Shown in pieces: positions 1-8,769 of a DNA stretch of 64,000 nt. Made by a program: the position numbers and the translations under genes. Numbering within the stretch: the first letter of the stretch is position 1; every line of letters begins with the position of its first letter. Below the pieces are notes generated by a model. The model was not told the DNA's origin and ran no database searches. It saw nothing but the letters and a program-made list of their open reading frames with translations. This stretch comes from Streptomyces lichenis (GTDB lineage Bacteria; Actinomycetota; Actinomycetes; Streptomycetales; Streptomycetaceae), in contig NZ_JALPTH010000014.1 of the NCBI RefSeq assembly GCF_023218175.1, positions 124,001-188,000 of the forward strand, written 5' to 3'.

Positions 1-540
1 GACACCGAGTCGACCAACACCTGGTGCGGCCAGTGCGGGCAGCTCCAGGTCACCCGCTACGGCCTCAACGCCGACCTGGTCGGCGTGGACGAGCGGGGCG
101 ACTGCGCCACCTGCGGCCGCCACGCCGGCATCAGGCTGCTGCCGGACGCGCGGCGCCGGGACCGGGTCGAGGGCCTTCCGCCCGGCGAGGACCTCGATGT
201 CGCCGGCTTCGACTGGCACGGCGATGTGCGGGCGCTCCATGTGCAGATGCGCAACACCTCCGACGCGCCGGCCCGCGCGTACTCCCGCCGCCATGGCGAC
301 CCCGCCGCGGACCAGGGCTGGGAGGTCATCGACCTCGCCCCGCGGGAGAGCTTCCGCTACATCGCGGCCAAGAGCACACCCGACGAGGTCGGCGTACAGG
401 TGGCCATCCCCCGGCAGTGCGCCTCCAGCCTCCACCAGGTCTTCGACCGCGCCCACTTCCCCACCGTCGAGGCGACCGCCGGCACCCTCAACGAGGACAT
501 CTCCCCGCTGCCCCTCTTCCAGCCCGGCACCCGGCGCTGA
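1..540 (+). CDS. Zinc-ribbon protein, 5' partial
   Basis: The reading frame is open from base 1, so the true start lies outside the window; 179 residues are visible. Two CxxC pairs (visible residues 9/12 and 35/38) look like a four-cysteine zinc ribbon. The remainder is a soluble, beta-rich sequence with no motif I recognise. It ends 36 bases before the SPASM radical SAM gene on the same strand, so the two are probably co-transcribed. It could be a substrate-binding or partner protein for the two radical SAM enzymes, but that is inference from position only. A GTG at 85 is not a credible start because it falls between the two CxxC pairs. Confidence 0.75.
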   Translation, partial: DTESTNTWCGQCGQLQVTRYGLNADLVGVDERGDCATCGRHAGIRLLPDARRRDRVEGLPPGEDLDVAGFDWHGDVRALHVQMRNTSDAPARAYSRRHGDPAADQGWEVIDLAPRESFRYIAAKSTPDEVGVQVAIPRQCASSLHQVFDRAHFPTVEATAGTLNEDISPLPLFQPGTRR

Positions 541-576
541 ACGAGCCGGCGTCGCCCGACCCAAGGGAGAGCTGCC

Positions 577-2082
577 ATGAAACACGGAACCGACTACCGG
601 GTGCTGCCGTTCAGCGAGGACACCGCGGCCGTGCTCATCACCGGCAACCACCGGCTGCTGCTGGCCCCGGCCGGCACCGCCCGGCGGCTGGAGTCAGGGG
701 TGGACCAGCTGCTGCCGGAGGAGCGGCAGGCCTGGGAGCGGCTGCGCGCCACCGCCGGCTTCGCGGACGAGGCCAACCGCTCCCGGCTGGCCGGGAGCGC
801 GCTGTCCGACGGGTCGGACTTCGCGGTCAACGTCAACCTCACCAACGTCTGCAACCTCGCCTGCACGTACTGCTTCGCCGAGGGCGGGGACTACGGCCGG
901 ATCACCGAGGCGATGGGCGAGCACTCCATCGCCTGGATCTTCGACTTCATCGAGAAGAACGCGGCCCCCGGCCAGCGGGTCCGCTTCGAGTTCTTCGGTG
1001 GTGAGCCGCTGGCGAACTTCGCCGTCATCGAGAAGATCTGCGAGCGGGCGCGGGGGATCCGCGAGCGGGACGGCACGGAGTTCGTGCACCGGATCTCGAC
1101 CAACCTCACCCTCATGCCGCAGGGGATCGAGGAGCTGTTCCGCGCCTACCGCTTCATCGTGTCGGTCTCGATCGACGGCGGACGGGAGGTGCAGGACGCC
1201 AACCGGCCGTCGAAGAACGGCAAGGGGTCCTACGACCGGATCATCCGCAACCTGCGGCGGCTGCGGGAGGCCTGCGGCGACGGCATCACCCTGGTCGCCC
1301 GGATGACCATCGCCACGGCCGAGCCCTGCCTCAAGGACAGCGTGCTCGACCTGTGGGAGCTGGACCTGTTCGACTACTTCCAGATCTACCCGGGCGTCTA
1401 TCCGGTGGAGACGGGCACCAAGGTCCCCATCGCGCTCACCCTCGGGGACCGCAAGCTGTCCGAGCCGCAGGGCATCCAGTACATCAACCACTTCCTCCAG
1501 CCGGGCATCGTGGAGCAGTTCAAGGACTTCCTGGTCCACTACCCGAGGCTGTTCGACCCCGGCAACCGCTTCAAGGGGGTGCTGGAGTACGAGCGCACGG
1601 TGCAGATGGTCACCGAGGGGGCGACCGCCCTCGCCTTCTGCTCCGGCGGCCGGACGTACTACACGCACTCCCCCGACGGCAGCATCAGCCCCTGCCACCG
1701 CCTGGTCGGCGACGAGAGCTTCGACGTGGGCACCGGCGCCGAGGGCGTCACCCGGGAGCATCCCGAGTGGCGGCGGACCGTGGACGAGCACCCGGTGTGC
1801 GGCGCCTGCTGGGCCCGCTATCTGTGCGGCGGGGGCTGCCGCCAGGAGAACCATGTGGCCACGGGGGACGTGAACGAGCTCAACGACGAGTCGTGCCAGT
1901 ACCAGTTGATGCTGGCCGAGGAGGTCCTCAAGATGCTGGCCAGGTCCCAGGCCGGCTATCGCGGCCAGTCCCGCGACCGGTACGACGACCTGTTCGTCTC
2001 CTGCGGCCGCCCGGTCGTCCCCAACGGCCGGCCCGCGCTCGATGCCTCCACCGACTTCGGGGCCTTCCAGGTGCTCTGCTGA
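577..2082 (+). CDS. Radical SAM/SPASM maturase-like protein
   Basis: 501 residues. The radical SAM cluster motif CNLACTYC places cysteines at 92, 96 and 99, followed by a GGEPL motif. The C-terminal third has the SPASM pattern: SPDGSISPCHR, then CGACWARYLCGGGC and further cysteines, which in this family hold auxiliary 4Fe-4S clusters. Relatives mostly modify ribosomally made peptides or proteins (thioether, C-C or ether crosslinks). It lies between a zinc-ribbon gene and a HemW-like radical SAM gene, in an apparent operon with gaps of about 35 bases. No precursor peptide is visible; it may lie upstream of the window. The ATG is preceded by GGGAGAG. Substrate unknown. Confidence 0.9.
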   Translation: MKHGTDYRVLPFSEDTAAVLITGNHRLLLAPAGTARRLESGVDQLLPEERQAWERLRATAGFADEANRSRLAGSALSDGSDFAVNVNLTNVCNLACTYCFAEGGDYGRITEAMGEHSIAWIFDFIEKNAAPGQRVRFEFFGGEPLANFAVIEKICERARGIRERDGTEFVHRISTNLTLMPQGIEELFRAYRFIVSVSIDGGREVQDANRPSKNGKGSYDRIIRNLRRLREACGDGITLVARMTIATAEPCLKDSVLDLWELDLFDYFQIYPGVYPVETGTKVPIALTLGDRKLSEPQGIQYINHFLQPGIVEQFKDFLVHYPRLFDPGNRFKGVLEYERTVQMVTEGATALAFCSGGRTYYTHSPDGSISPCHRLVGDESFDVGTGAEGVTREHPEWRRTVDEHPVCGACWARYLCGGGCRQENHVATGDVNELNDESCQYQLMLAEEVLKMLARSQAGYRGQSRDRYDDLFVSCGRPVVPNGRPALDASTDFGAFQVLC

Positions 2083-2115
2083 CCGCTTCCGCCCTCGACA
2101 AGGAGCAGTAGCCAG

Positions 2116-3414
2116 ATGGCCGACAAGATCGTCCGCCGCAACATCCACACGTACCCCTTCAAGTACCGCAAGCACGACTACGACGACTACTTCCGCGCCG
2201 AGAACGCGGTGCTGTACCTGCATGTGCCGTTCTGCATCACCAAGTGCGGGTTCTGCGACTACACGGTCTACATCAACAAGAACGAGCAGCACTTCGCCCA
2301 GTACGTCGACGCCCTGGAGAAGGAGATCCGGGCGTTCGCCGCCAATCGCACCTTCCCGGGGTTCCGGGTGGACGCCGTCTATTTCGGCGGCGGTACACCG
2401 GGAATCCTGACCGGCGACCAGACGGCCCGGCTGCTCGACGTGTGCCGTGAGTCCTTCGAGTTCAACGAGGGCGTGGAGATCGCCCTGGAGTTCGACCCGT
2501 CGACGGTGGACGCGCCCAAGATCGCCCGGATGCGGGAGGCCGGCTTCACCCGGCTCAACCTCGGTATCCAGGCCTTCGACGACCGGCTGCTGCGGATCTG
2601 CAACCGCTCGCACGACCTGGCCACCGCGGAGCGCGCGTACCGGACCATCGTGGACGGCGGCTTCACCCACACCAACATCGACCTGATCTTCCCGCTGCCG
2701 GACCAGTCGCTGGACGACTGGAAGCACAGCGTGGACCGGGCGATCGAGCTGGAGCCCGCCTGCATCACCGCGTACGGCCTGGAGATCTGGCCGAAGACGG
2801 CCTTCCACTCGCTGATCACCTCCGGGAAGATGGCGCTCCCGACGCCCGAGGACGAGGCGCGGATGTACGAGTACGCCATCGACGCACTGGAGGCGGCCGG
2901 CTTCGAACGGCGCAGCTCGACCGGGTACTACCACCCCGACCGCTGCCAGGACTACTCGCGGTTCCTGGAGTACTACTGGCGCACCTGGCCGATGATCGGG
3001 TTCGGCGTGTCCTCGAAGAGCGTCATCCACGACCGGCTCTTTGTGAACGTCAAACCGCTCCGGCAGTACTACGAGATGGTGAATGAGGGGAAAATCCCCC
3101 TGGATTTCGCCACGTATCTCACCAAGGACCAGGAGATGCGGCGGGTGATGATCCGCGGTCTGAAGATGTGCGAGATCTACCGCCAGGACTTCACGGACCG
3201 CTTCGGCGTCACCATGGAGGACGTATTCGGCGACGAGCTCGAACAGCTTCTCGACAAGGGGTGGCTGGAAAAGCGGGGGGACGACGTCTATTCCCTGACC
3301 CGGGCCGGACAGCTGCTCTCCACCAACGTCTACGAGATGTTCTACGCCCCCGAGGACCTCAGTCCGGCGGAAGCCGATGAGGTACGCTTCGGCATATCCG
3401 AACTCGTCGAATGA
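2116..3414 (+). CDS. HemW-like radical SAM protein
   Basis: 432 residues. The N-terminal motif HVPFCITKCGFCDY places cysteines at 40, 44 and 47, and the GGGTP motif and C-terminal winged-helix-like segment match the coproporphyrinogen III dehydrogenase/HemW family. Housekeeping HemW is a heme chaperone, whereas HemW-like radical SAM enzymes in secondary-metabolite operons act as class C methylases or cyclopropanases. Its tight placement after a SPASM enzyme favours a specialised tailoring role over heme metabolism, but this is inference. The start ATG follows AAGGAG, 8 bases upstream. Confidence 0.88.
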   Translation: MADKIVRRNIHTYPFKYRKHDYDDYFRAENAVLYLHVPFCITKCGFCDYTVYINKNEQHFAQYVDALEKEIRAFAANRTFPGFRVDAVYFGGGTPGILTGDQTARLLDVCRESFEFNEGVEIALEFDPSTVDAPKIARMREAGFTRLNLGIQAFDDRLLRICNRSHDLATAERAYRTIVDGGFTHTNIDLIFPLPDQSLDDWKHSVDRAIELEPACITAYGLEIWPKTAFHSLITSGKMALPTPEDEARMYEYAIDALEAAGFERRSSTGYYHPDRCQDYSRFLEYYWRTWPMIGFGVSSKSVIHDRLFVNVKPLRQYYEMVNEGKIPLDFATYLTKDQEMRRVMIRGLKMCEIYRQDFTDRFGVTMEDVFGDELEQLLDKGWLEKRGDDVYSLTRAGQLLSTNVYEMFYAPEDLSPAEADEVRFGISELVE

Positions 3415-3491
3415 GCCGCATGGGCTGACCGACGGGATATGCCGTGAGGGACGGGGGAACGGGTGCGGTTGCTCTTACCGGAACGCGGGCC

Positions 3492-3563
3492 GGTACCGCA
3501 ATCCGTACGGGTGCCGGAATGCGGACCGGTGCCGGAATGCGGGTGGGTACCGGAATGCGGGTG
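3492..3563 (+). repeat. Four tandem 18-bp repeats in leader of exporter gene
   Basis: Units begin at 3492, 3510, 3528 and 3546. The core of the last three is GGTRCCGGAATGCGG; the first is degenerate. They fill most of the gap between the HemW-like gene and the LysE-type gene. Because 18 bp is six codons, an upstream in-frame reading would give TGAGMR-like hexapeptides, but the strong ribosome-binding site lies downstream of the array. Confidence 0.85.
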
Positions 3564-3590
3564 GACCGCCGCATGGGCGGAGGGTCCGCG

Positions 3591-4217
3591 GTGAGCGTGC
3601 TTCCGGCCTGGAGCGCCGGCCTGGGCCTCGGATTCCTGGTGGCCCTCCCCCTCGGTCCGATCGGACTGCTGTGCGTGCGCAGTGTGCTGCGCAACGGCTT
3701 CCTGTGCGGATTCGCCATCGGGCTCGGCGCGACCGCGATCGACATGCTGTACGCGGGGCTGGGTCTGGCGGGCGTCGGCAGGCTGCTGGACGTCCAGGTG
3801 CTGCGGACGGCCCTGGGGCTCGCCGGAGCCGTGGTCATGGTCTACCTGGGCGTCCGCTCCCTGCGGTCCGCCTTCAAGGCCAGGGGGGCCATCGACACCG
3901 AGGGCGAGACGGTGCTGCCGTGGGCGGCCTTCCGTACCGCGCTCACCGCGACGGCGGCCAACCCGGCGACGATCGGCTACTGGGCCGCGGCCTTCGCCGC
4001 GGCCACCGCGGCCAACCTCACCGGGACGCTCTCCGCTTCTGTGGGCATGCTCATCGGGGTCGGCTGCGGCACCCTGCTGTGGTTCACCACCCTGAGCGTC
4101 TCCGTGATGCTGTTCCGGCGCTGGTTCACCTCCCGGATGCTGCAAGGGGTCGACCTGCTCGCCGGCGTGGGCGTCATCTTCTTCGGCGGCGTCCTCGCCT
4201 ACCAGGCCGTCGGCTGA
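3591..4217 (+). CDS. LysE-family exporter
   Basis: 208 residues and highly hydrophobic, with about six membrane segments. The N-terminal GLGLGFLVALPLGPIGLLCVRSVL is the LysE/RhtB signature region; the family exports amino acids or small amphipathic metabolites. The GTG at 3591 is chosen because GGAGGG lies six bases upstream and the hydrophobic core begins at once; longer starts would add a low-complexity tail made by the 18-bp repeats. It follows the two radical SAM genes, so export of their product is possible but unproven. A strong terminator hairpin follows. Confidence 0.85.
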   Translation: MSVLPAWSAGLGLGFLVALPLGPIGLLCVRSVLRNGFLCGFAIGLGATAIDMLYAGLGLAGVGRLLDVQVLRTALGLAGAVVMVYLGVRSLRSAFKARGAIDTEGETVLPWAAFRTALTATAANPATIGYWAAAFAAATAANLTGTLSASVGMLIGVGCGTLLWFTTLSVSVMLFRRWFTSRMLQGVDLLAGVGVIFFGGVLAYQAVG

Positions 4218-4242
4218 CACCACCGCCCGCGACGGCCGCGAC

Positions 4243-4272
4243 GGCCCGGCTCCACCCGCGTGGAGCCGGGCC
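4243..4272 (+). terminator. Intrinsic terminator hairpin
   Basis: A perfect 13-bp stem (GGCCCGGCTCCAC and its complement) with a 4-base loop lies 25 bases after the exporter stop codon. There is no clear U-tract, as is common in Streptomyces. Confidence 0.8.
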
Positions 4273-4323
4273 GCGCCCTGTGTGCCCGACGCTCCACCAC
4301 TCTCACCAGGGAGGCCGTCGCAC

Positions 4324-5022
4324 ATGACCGACACCGAGCCGGCCGGCCGCGTCCACCGGGCCCTGACGGCTGACGAGATGGCCGCCATCGCCGCCGCCAT
4401 CGAGGCGGTGGGCACCGCCGGCGGGCTGGTCCCGGCCACCGCGTACGCCCTCTACACCGCCCTCGGCGAGCACCTCCGGCCGGCCCTGGCCGACCACGTG
4501 GGCACCGCCCCCGCTCCCCTCCCGGCCCACGCCCGGTTCGCCATCCCCGAGGCCCAGTGGCTGGCGATCGCGGAGCGCTGCATCGCCCGCGCCGAGGCGT
4601 TCGGCGCCGGGGTGCACGCCGCCCTGGAACTGCGCCGGGTGATGCCCGCCCGCTACGCCGATCCCGGCATCACGACGCCGGCCCGCCTCCCCAGGGACCA
4701 CCGGCCTCCCGCGCACGAGCTGTCGGTGACCCGGGAGGCCACCGACACCATCACCGCCGCGAGCCGCCACTGCGAGCGGCTGGCCCAGTGCTTCGGCCCC
4801 GGCTCGGACGAGCACCTGGCCGCGGTCCGCTCCTGGCAGTGCGGGCTGTCCCGGCTCTTCGCCATGGCGTTCGGCGCGCACACCCGCGTCGAGCGCGCCG
4901 ACCCGCTCTCCCTCACCGTCACCTCCGAGACGACGGGCTTCGTCTACGGGCTCCACTTCCGCCCCGCCCTTGTCCCTCCGGCCGACGCACCCCGCCCCGG
5001 CCGCTGGCTGAGCGTCTACTGA
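4324..5022 (+). CDS. Hypothetical protein
   Basis: 232 residues, mostly alpha-helical and alanine-rich, with no signal peptide or membrane segment. The ATG is preceded by AGGGAGG. I recognise no family. It sits after a terminator and 48 bases before a YczE-like membrane protein gene on the same strand, so those two may be co-transcribed. Codon bias is typical of the window, supporting a real gene. Confidence 0.7.
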   Translation: MTDTEPAGRVHRALTADEMAAIAAAIEAVGTAGGLVPATAYALYTALGEHLRPALADHVGTAPAPLPAHARFAIPEAQWLAIAERCIARAEAFGAGVHAALELRRVMPARYADPGITTPARLPRDHRPPAHELSVTREATDTITAASRHCERLAQCFGPGSDEHLAAVRSWQCGLSRLFAMAFGAHTRVERADPLSLTVTSETTGFVYGLHFRPALVPPADAPRPGRWLSVY

Positions 5023-5070
5023 GACCGCCCCCGTCCCCCTTCTCCCCTTCTCCCCCACCCGGAGGACCAC

Positions 5071-5772
5071 ATGACCGGAACGGACGGCCCCCTACCCGGC
5101 GACCAGCACCCCAGCGCACCACCCGTCGGCAGAGTCCGGCACCCGGCACTCGTCTACCTCTCCGGCTGCCTGCTGTTCTCTACGGGCGCCCACTTCTTCA
5201 TCCAGTCCCATCTGGGGACCGACCCGCTGGATGTGTTCGCGCTGGGAGTCCTCGAACACCTCCCGCTGACGATCGGCCTCTGCCAGGCGGCCGTGGCGGT
5301 CGTGTGCATCGGCATCTGGGCCGCGTGGAACCGGCGGCGCCCGGTGCTCTCGCCGTTCCTGACCTTCTTCCTCTGCGGCACCCTGATCGACCTCCAGCAG
5401 TGGGCCGCACTCGCGGGCCACCTGGACCTCGGCGGCTACCCGCTGGTGCTGCTCGGGGCGCTGCTCTGCGCGTACGCCTCGGCCCTGATCATCATGAGCG
5501 GCTTCGGCATCCGTGCCATCGACCTGGTCGCCATCACCGTACGGCAGCGCTGGAAGTGGCCCTTCTGGTGCGGAAAGGGCCTGATCGAGGGTGCGCTCCT
5601 GGTCTCCGGATGGCTGCTGGGCGGCCCGGTCGGCATCGGCACGGTGGTCTTCCTGGTCTTCGTGGACCTGCTCATCGAGCCGTGCGTCCGCTTCAACCGG
5701 CGCTATCTGGCCATCCCCGACCGCGGCTTCGCCGTACCGGCCGCGGTGGCCCCGGCCACATCCACTCCCTAA
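5071..5772 (+). CDS. YczE/YitT-type membrane protein
   Basis: 233 residues with about five hydrophobic helices starting near residue 28. The pattern SGCLLFSTGAHFFIQSHLGTDPLDVFALG resembles the YczE/YyaS family, in which a conserved G-x-x-P-W/L-D region follows the first helix. Function of the family is not established; some members neighbour regulators or transport genes. The ATG is preceded by CGGAGGA. Confidence 0.72.
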   Translation: MTGTDGPLPGDQHPSAPPVGRVRHPALVYLSGCLLFSTGAHFFIQSHLGTDPLDVFALGVLEHLPLTIGLCQAAVAVVCIGIWAAWNRRRPVLSPFLTFFLCGTLIDLQQWAALAGHLDLGGYPLVLLGALLCAYASALIIMSGFGIRAIDLVAITVRQRWKWPFWCGKGLIEGALLVSGWLLGGPVGIGTVVFLVFVDLLIEPCVRFNRRYLAIPDRGFAVPAAVAPATSTP

Positions 5773-5851
5773 AGCCTTTAGGTAAAGCCGCTTACACTGT
5801 AGGCTTCCGCCGTAACAGAAAAGCCCCCACCCATGGCAACAGGCGGAACCC

Positions 5852-7078
5852 ATGAGCACCGAGCAGGAACACCAGCACCACCGGATCACCACCCCCCTCA
5901 CCACACCCATCACCGCCGATCTCCTGCGCGGCTTCCTCGACCTGGAGACGACCCCGCACGGCCTGCTGCCGCACCGGCTGCCCGAATGGGCCCGCCGGCA
6001 GATCCCGGACGGGCAACTGGCCATGGCCGAGGCCCAGCCCTCCGGCGTACGGCTGGCCTTCCGCACCCGGGCGACCACCGTCGAGCTGGACACCCTGCCC
6101 ACCAAGCGGGCCTATCAGGGCTTCCCGCCCCCGCCCGACGGTGTGTACGACCTGCTGGTCGACGGCCGCCTCACCGCCCAGGCCACCGTGGCCGGCGGCA
6201 ACCTCCGTACGGTCACCGACCTGACCACCCAGGCCGCCGAACTGAGCGAAGGCCCGCCCGGCACCGCCCGGTTCACCGGCCTCCCGCCCCACGACAAGGA
6301 CGTCGAGATCTGGCTGCCGCACACGGAGACCACCGAGTTGATCGCCCTGCGCACCGACGCCCCGGTCGAGATGGCCCCGGACGGCGGGCGCAGGGTGTGG
6401 CTGCACCACGGCAGTTCCATCAGCCACGGCTCCAACGCCGCCCATCCGAGCGCCATCTGGCCGGCGCTGGCCGCCGCCCGGGGCCAAGTGGATCTGGTCA
6501 ACCTGGGGTTCGGCGGCGGCGCGCTGCTCGACCCGTTCACCGCGCGGGCGATGCGGGACACCCCCGCGGACCTGATCAGCGTCAAGATCGGCATCAATAT
6601 CGTCAACGCCGATGTGATGCGCCTGCGCGCCTTCGCCCCCGCGGTGCACGGCTTCCTGGACACCATCCGCGAGGGGCACCCGACGGCGCCGCTCCTGGTC
6701 GTGTCCCCGATCCTGTGCCCGGTGCACGAGGACACCCCCGGCCCGCTCGCGCCCGACTTCTCCACCGGCACCCTGCGGTTCACGGCCACCGGCGACCCGG
6801 CCGAACGCGCCGCCGGCCGTCTGACGCTCCAGGTCATCCGCGCGGAACTGGCCCGGATCGTCGCACAGCGGGCGGCCGAAGACCCCTGTCTGCACTACCT
6901 CGACGGCCGTGAGCTGTACGGCGAGCAGGACTACGCCGAACTGCCGCTGCCCGACGAGCTCCACCCCGACCCCGCGGCCCACCGCCGCATCGGCGAGAAC
7001 TTCGCGCGGCTGGCCTTCGCCGAAGGCGCCCCCTTCTCCCCCTCACCCCGGATCTCCCCCTCTTTCCGGAGGAGTTGA
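5852..7078 (+). CDS. SGNH/GDSL-type hydrolase
   Basis: 408 residues. An N-terminal beta-sandwich-like region (about 1-185) is followed by an SGNH domain: HHGSSISHGSN (block I Ser), NLGFGGGAL (Gly), VKIGINIVN (Asn) and DELHPDPAAHRRIG (Asp/His). This architecture matches acyl esterases of the SGNH superfamily, acting on acetylated sugars or esters. No signal peptide is evident, so it is probably cytoplasmic. The 79-base gap before it contains an AAGCCT...AGGCTT inverted repeat (5773-5803) that may be a regulatory site. Confidence 0.8.
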   Translation: MSTEQEHQHHRITTPLTTPITADLLRGFLDLETTPHGLLPHRLPEWARRQIPDGQLAMAEAQPSGVRLAFRTRATTVELDTLPTKRAYQGFPPPPDGVYDLLVDGRLTAQATVAGGNLRTVTDLTTQAAELSEGPPGTARFTGLPPHDKDVEIWLPHTETTELIALRTDAPVEMAPDGGRRVWLHHGSSISHGSNAAHPSAIWPALAAARGQVDLVNLGFGGGALLDPFTARAMRDTPADLISVKIGINIVNADVMRLRAFAPAVHGFLDTIREGHPTAPLLVVSPILCPVHEDTPGPLAPDFSTGTLRFTATGDPAERAAGRLTLQVIRAELARIVAQRAAEDPCLHYLDGRELYGEQDYAELPLPDELHPDPAAHRRIGENFARLAFAEGAPFSPSPRISPSFRRS

Positions 7079-7226
7079 CCGGCCGCGTCCGCCGACGCGC
7101 CGCCACATTCGAACAGCCACCACCCGGTAGCCGTCAGTAGCCGACTTCGCCGGACCGCCGGCGGGTCGGCGGTCTACTGTACGGACACGCCGCGTCACTC
7201 GCCGCGGTCGGAGAAGGAGGAGCCCT

Positions 7227-7769
7227 GTGTCGTCGCCCTGTGATCCCGCGCACGCCCCCGTCGGCGATGTGGGGGCAGCCCTCATGATGATCGATTCCCG
7301 GCTCACGGCCATCTACGACGGCAAGACCGAGACCAGCGCCGAACAGGAAGCGCTGATCGAGCAACTCACCGAGTCCCTCGACTCCAAGGGGGCCGATGCC
7401 GTCCTGGACGGCGCCTGCACCCTCATCTTCATGTACATGAAGTGGCTGCGGATGGCCTATGAGGACCATGACGAGGATGTCATCGCCTGTGTGGTGCCCA
7501 ACCTGGTGGCCACGATGCGGATGATGCCCATGAGCGTCAAGCCCGAGACCATCCCCACCATGGCCGGTCTGCTCATCGCCGCGGGCACCGGGCTGAGCCC
7601 CAATCTCTGGCGCAAGCAGTACGGCTACTGGACCGAGGCGGAGATGACGCCCCTGGAGGTCACCGTCTTCCTGCTGGCGGAGCACATCAACCGCCTCACC
7701 GACGACAAGGCCTTCGCCACCCGCCTGATCAGCGACGCCCTGACCAGCGCGGACGAGGACGAGGACTGA
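7227..7769 (+). CDS. Conserved hypothetical helical protein
   Basis: 180 residues, acidic and almost entirely helical, with an acidic C-terminus (SADEDED). No signal peptide or membrane helix. The GTG start follows a strong GAAGGAGGAG site. I do not recognise a family. The gene stands alone, downstream of the SGNH hydrolase. Confidence 0.75.
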   Translation: MSSPCDPAHAPVGDVGAALMMIDSRLTAIYDGKTETSAEQEALIEQLTESLDSKGADAVLDGACTLIFMYMKWLRMAYEDHDEDVIACVVPNLVATMRMMPMSVKPETIPTMAGLLIAAGTGLSPNLWRKQYGYWTEAEMTPLEVTVFLLAEHINRLTDDKAFATRLISDALTSADEDED

Positions 7770-8157
7770 CCGCCTCGGCCTCGGTGAAGGAGCTTGCCGG
7801 CCCAGGCCGCCACGGTCCGACGGGTCCGAACGGCCCCCATGGAGCGGGCACAGCCCACCTCCGACCGGGCGGTGAAGGCTGGCTCATCCTGTCCGACCTG
7901 GCAGAACACCTCGGTCTACGGACCCGTCGGCACCTGCTCGACGCCATCCGGACCGCGCACCTCAGCGTGGTGGACAAGATCGGCACCAGGCCCCGGCACG
8001 CACGCGCCCAAGACCCCACCGACCCCCTCCACCCCGCGCGGAGCGTCAAACCCACGTCCCTCTGGCGCCTGACGGTATGACCGGCACCGGGAGCACGACA
8101 CAGCGTTCCGCCCCGCAGTCCCCCCGCCCCCTTCACTCCCCCTGATCGCTGCCGCGT
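7770..8157. other. Intergenic, no supported gene
   Basis: A possible plus-strand frame at 7784-8080 has poor composition, no ribosome-binding site and no recognisable motif, so I treat the stretch as non-coding. It separates the helical protein gene from the convergent HxlR regulator gene. Confidence 0.55.
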
Positions 8158-8688
8158 TCAGGAGCCCTCGGTGGGCCCGGCCTGGTCCCAGCCGGGTGCC
8201 CGTACGTCGATGGTGAGGCTCCTCGACCCGATCTCCTCACCGCAGGTCCGGCAGGTCGACACCGGATCGAGGTCGTGCTCGGCTTCGTGCGCGGAGCCGG
8301 GCCCGCCGCGGTGCCGGACGGCGACCGGCGGGGTGTCCACCGCCCAGCGGTCGCCCCAGGTCAGCAGCGCGCGCATCACCGGCGCGAGATCGCGGCCGGC
8401 TTCGGTGAGGTGGTACTCGAAGCGCGGGGGGCGCTCGCTGTAGGCGCGGCGCTCGACCAGGCCGGCCTCCTCCATCGCGCGCAGTCTGGCGGCGAGGCGG
8501 TCGCGGGGCGCGCCGGTGTTGCGGACGATCCGGCCGAAGCGCCGGTTGCCGTAGAAGATCTCGCGGATCGCCAGCAGGGCCCAGCGCTCGCCGACGAGTT
8601 GCAGCGCGGCGGCCGCGGAGCACGGCCGGCCGGGCACATGGGGGTGCGGGACCGCGTGCCCGCCCTGCTTCACGTTCGAGGTGGTCAC
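8158..8688 (-). CDS. HxlR-family transcriptional regulator
   Basis: 176 residues. The winged-helix signature is clear: PCSAAAALQLVGERWALLAIREIFYGNRRFGRIVRNTGAPRDRLAARLRAMEEAGLVERRAYSERPPRFEYHLTEAG. It has a C-terminal extension with a CRTC pair. HxlR proteins often sense electrophiles, quinones or drugs and control a divergent gene. Here the divergent neighbour, 60 bases away, is an MFS exporter, which is the probable target. Start is GTG at 8688. Confidence 0.9.
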   Translation of the reverse strand: MTTSNVKQGGHAVPHPHVPGRPCSAAAALQLVGERWALLAIREIFYGNRRFGRIVRNTGAPRDRLAARLRAMEEAGLVERRAYSERPPRFEYHLTEAGRDLAPVMRALLTWGDRWAVDTPPVAVRHRGGPGSAHEAEHDLDPVSTCRTCGEEIGSRSLTIDVRAPGWDQAGPTEGS

Positions 8689-8715
8689 ATCCCCATCCTC
8701 TCCCGAGTGCGTTGT

Positions 8716-8769
8716 GTTTTCAAACCTACATGCCCTACTGTCCGCCCCATGACAGTTGGACTTTCAAAC
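8716..8769. promoter_or_regulatory. Candidate HxlR operator repeats
   Basis: The octamer TTTCAAAC occurs twice (8718 and 8762), the first inside the inverted repeat GTTTTCAAAC, between the divergent HxlR and MFS genes. The second copy lies in the first codons of the MFS gene. Assignment to HxlR is inference from position. Confidence 0.35.

Noticed and set aside
694..3030. Very long minus-strand open frame opposite the radical SAM genes
   Set aside because: It mirrors the third-position GC of the real plus-strand genes; its composition is low-complexity Gly/Val/Arg/His with no motif. Similar long antisense frames elsewhere (e.g. 8770-10059, 39363-42161, 46659-50030) were rejected for the same reason.
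7784..8080. Small plus-strand frame after the helical hypothetical protein
   Set aside because: No ribosome-binding site, poor composition and no motif.
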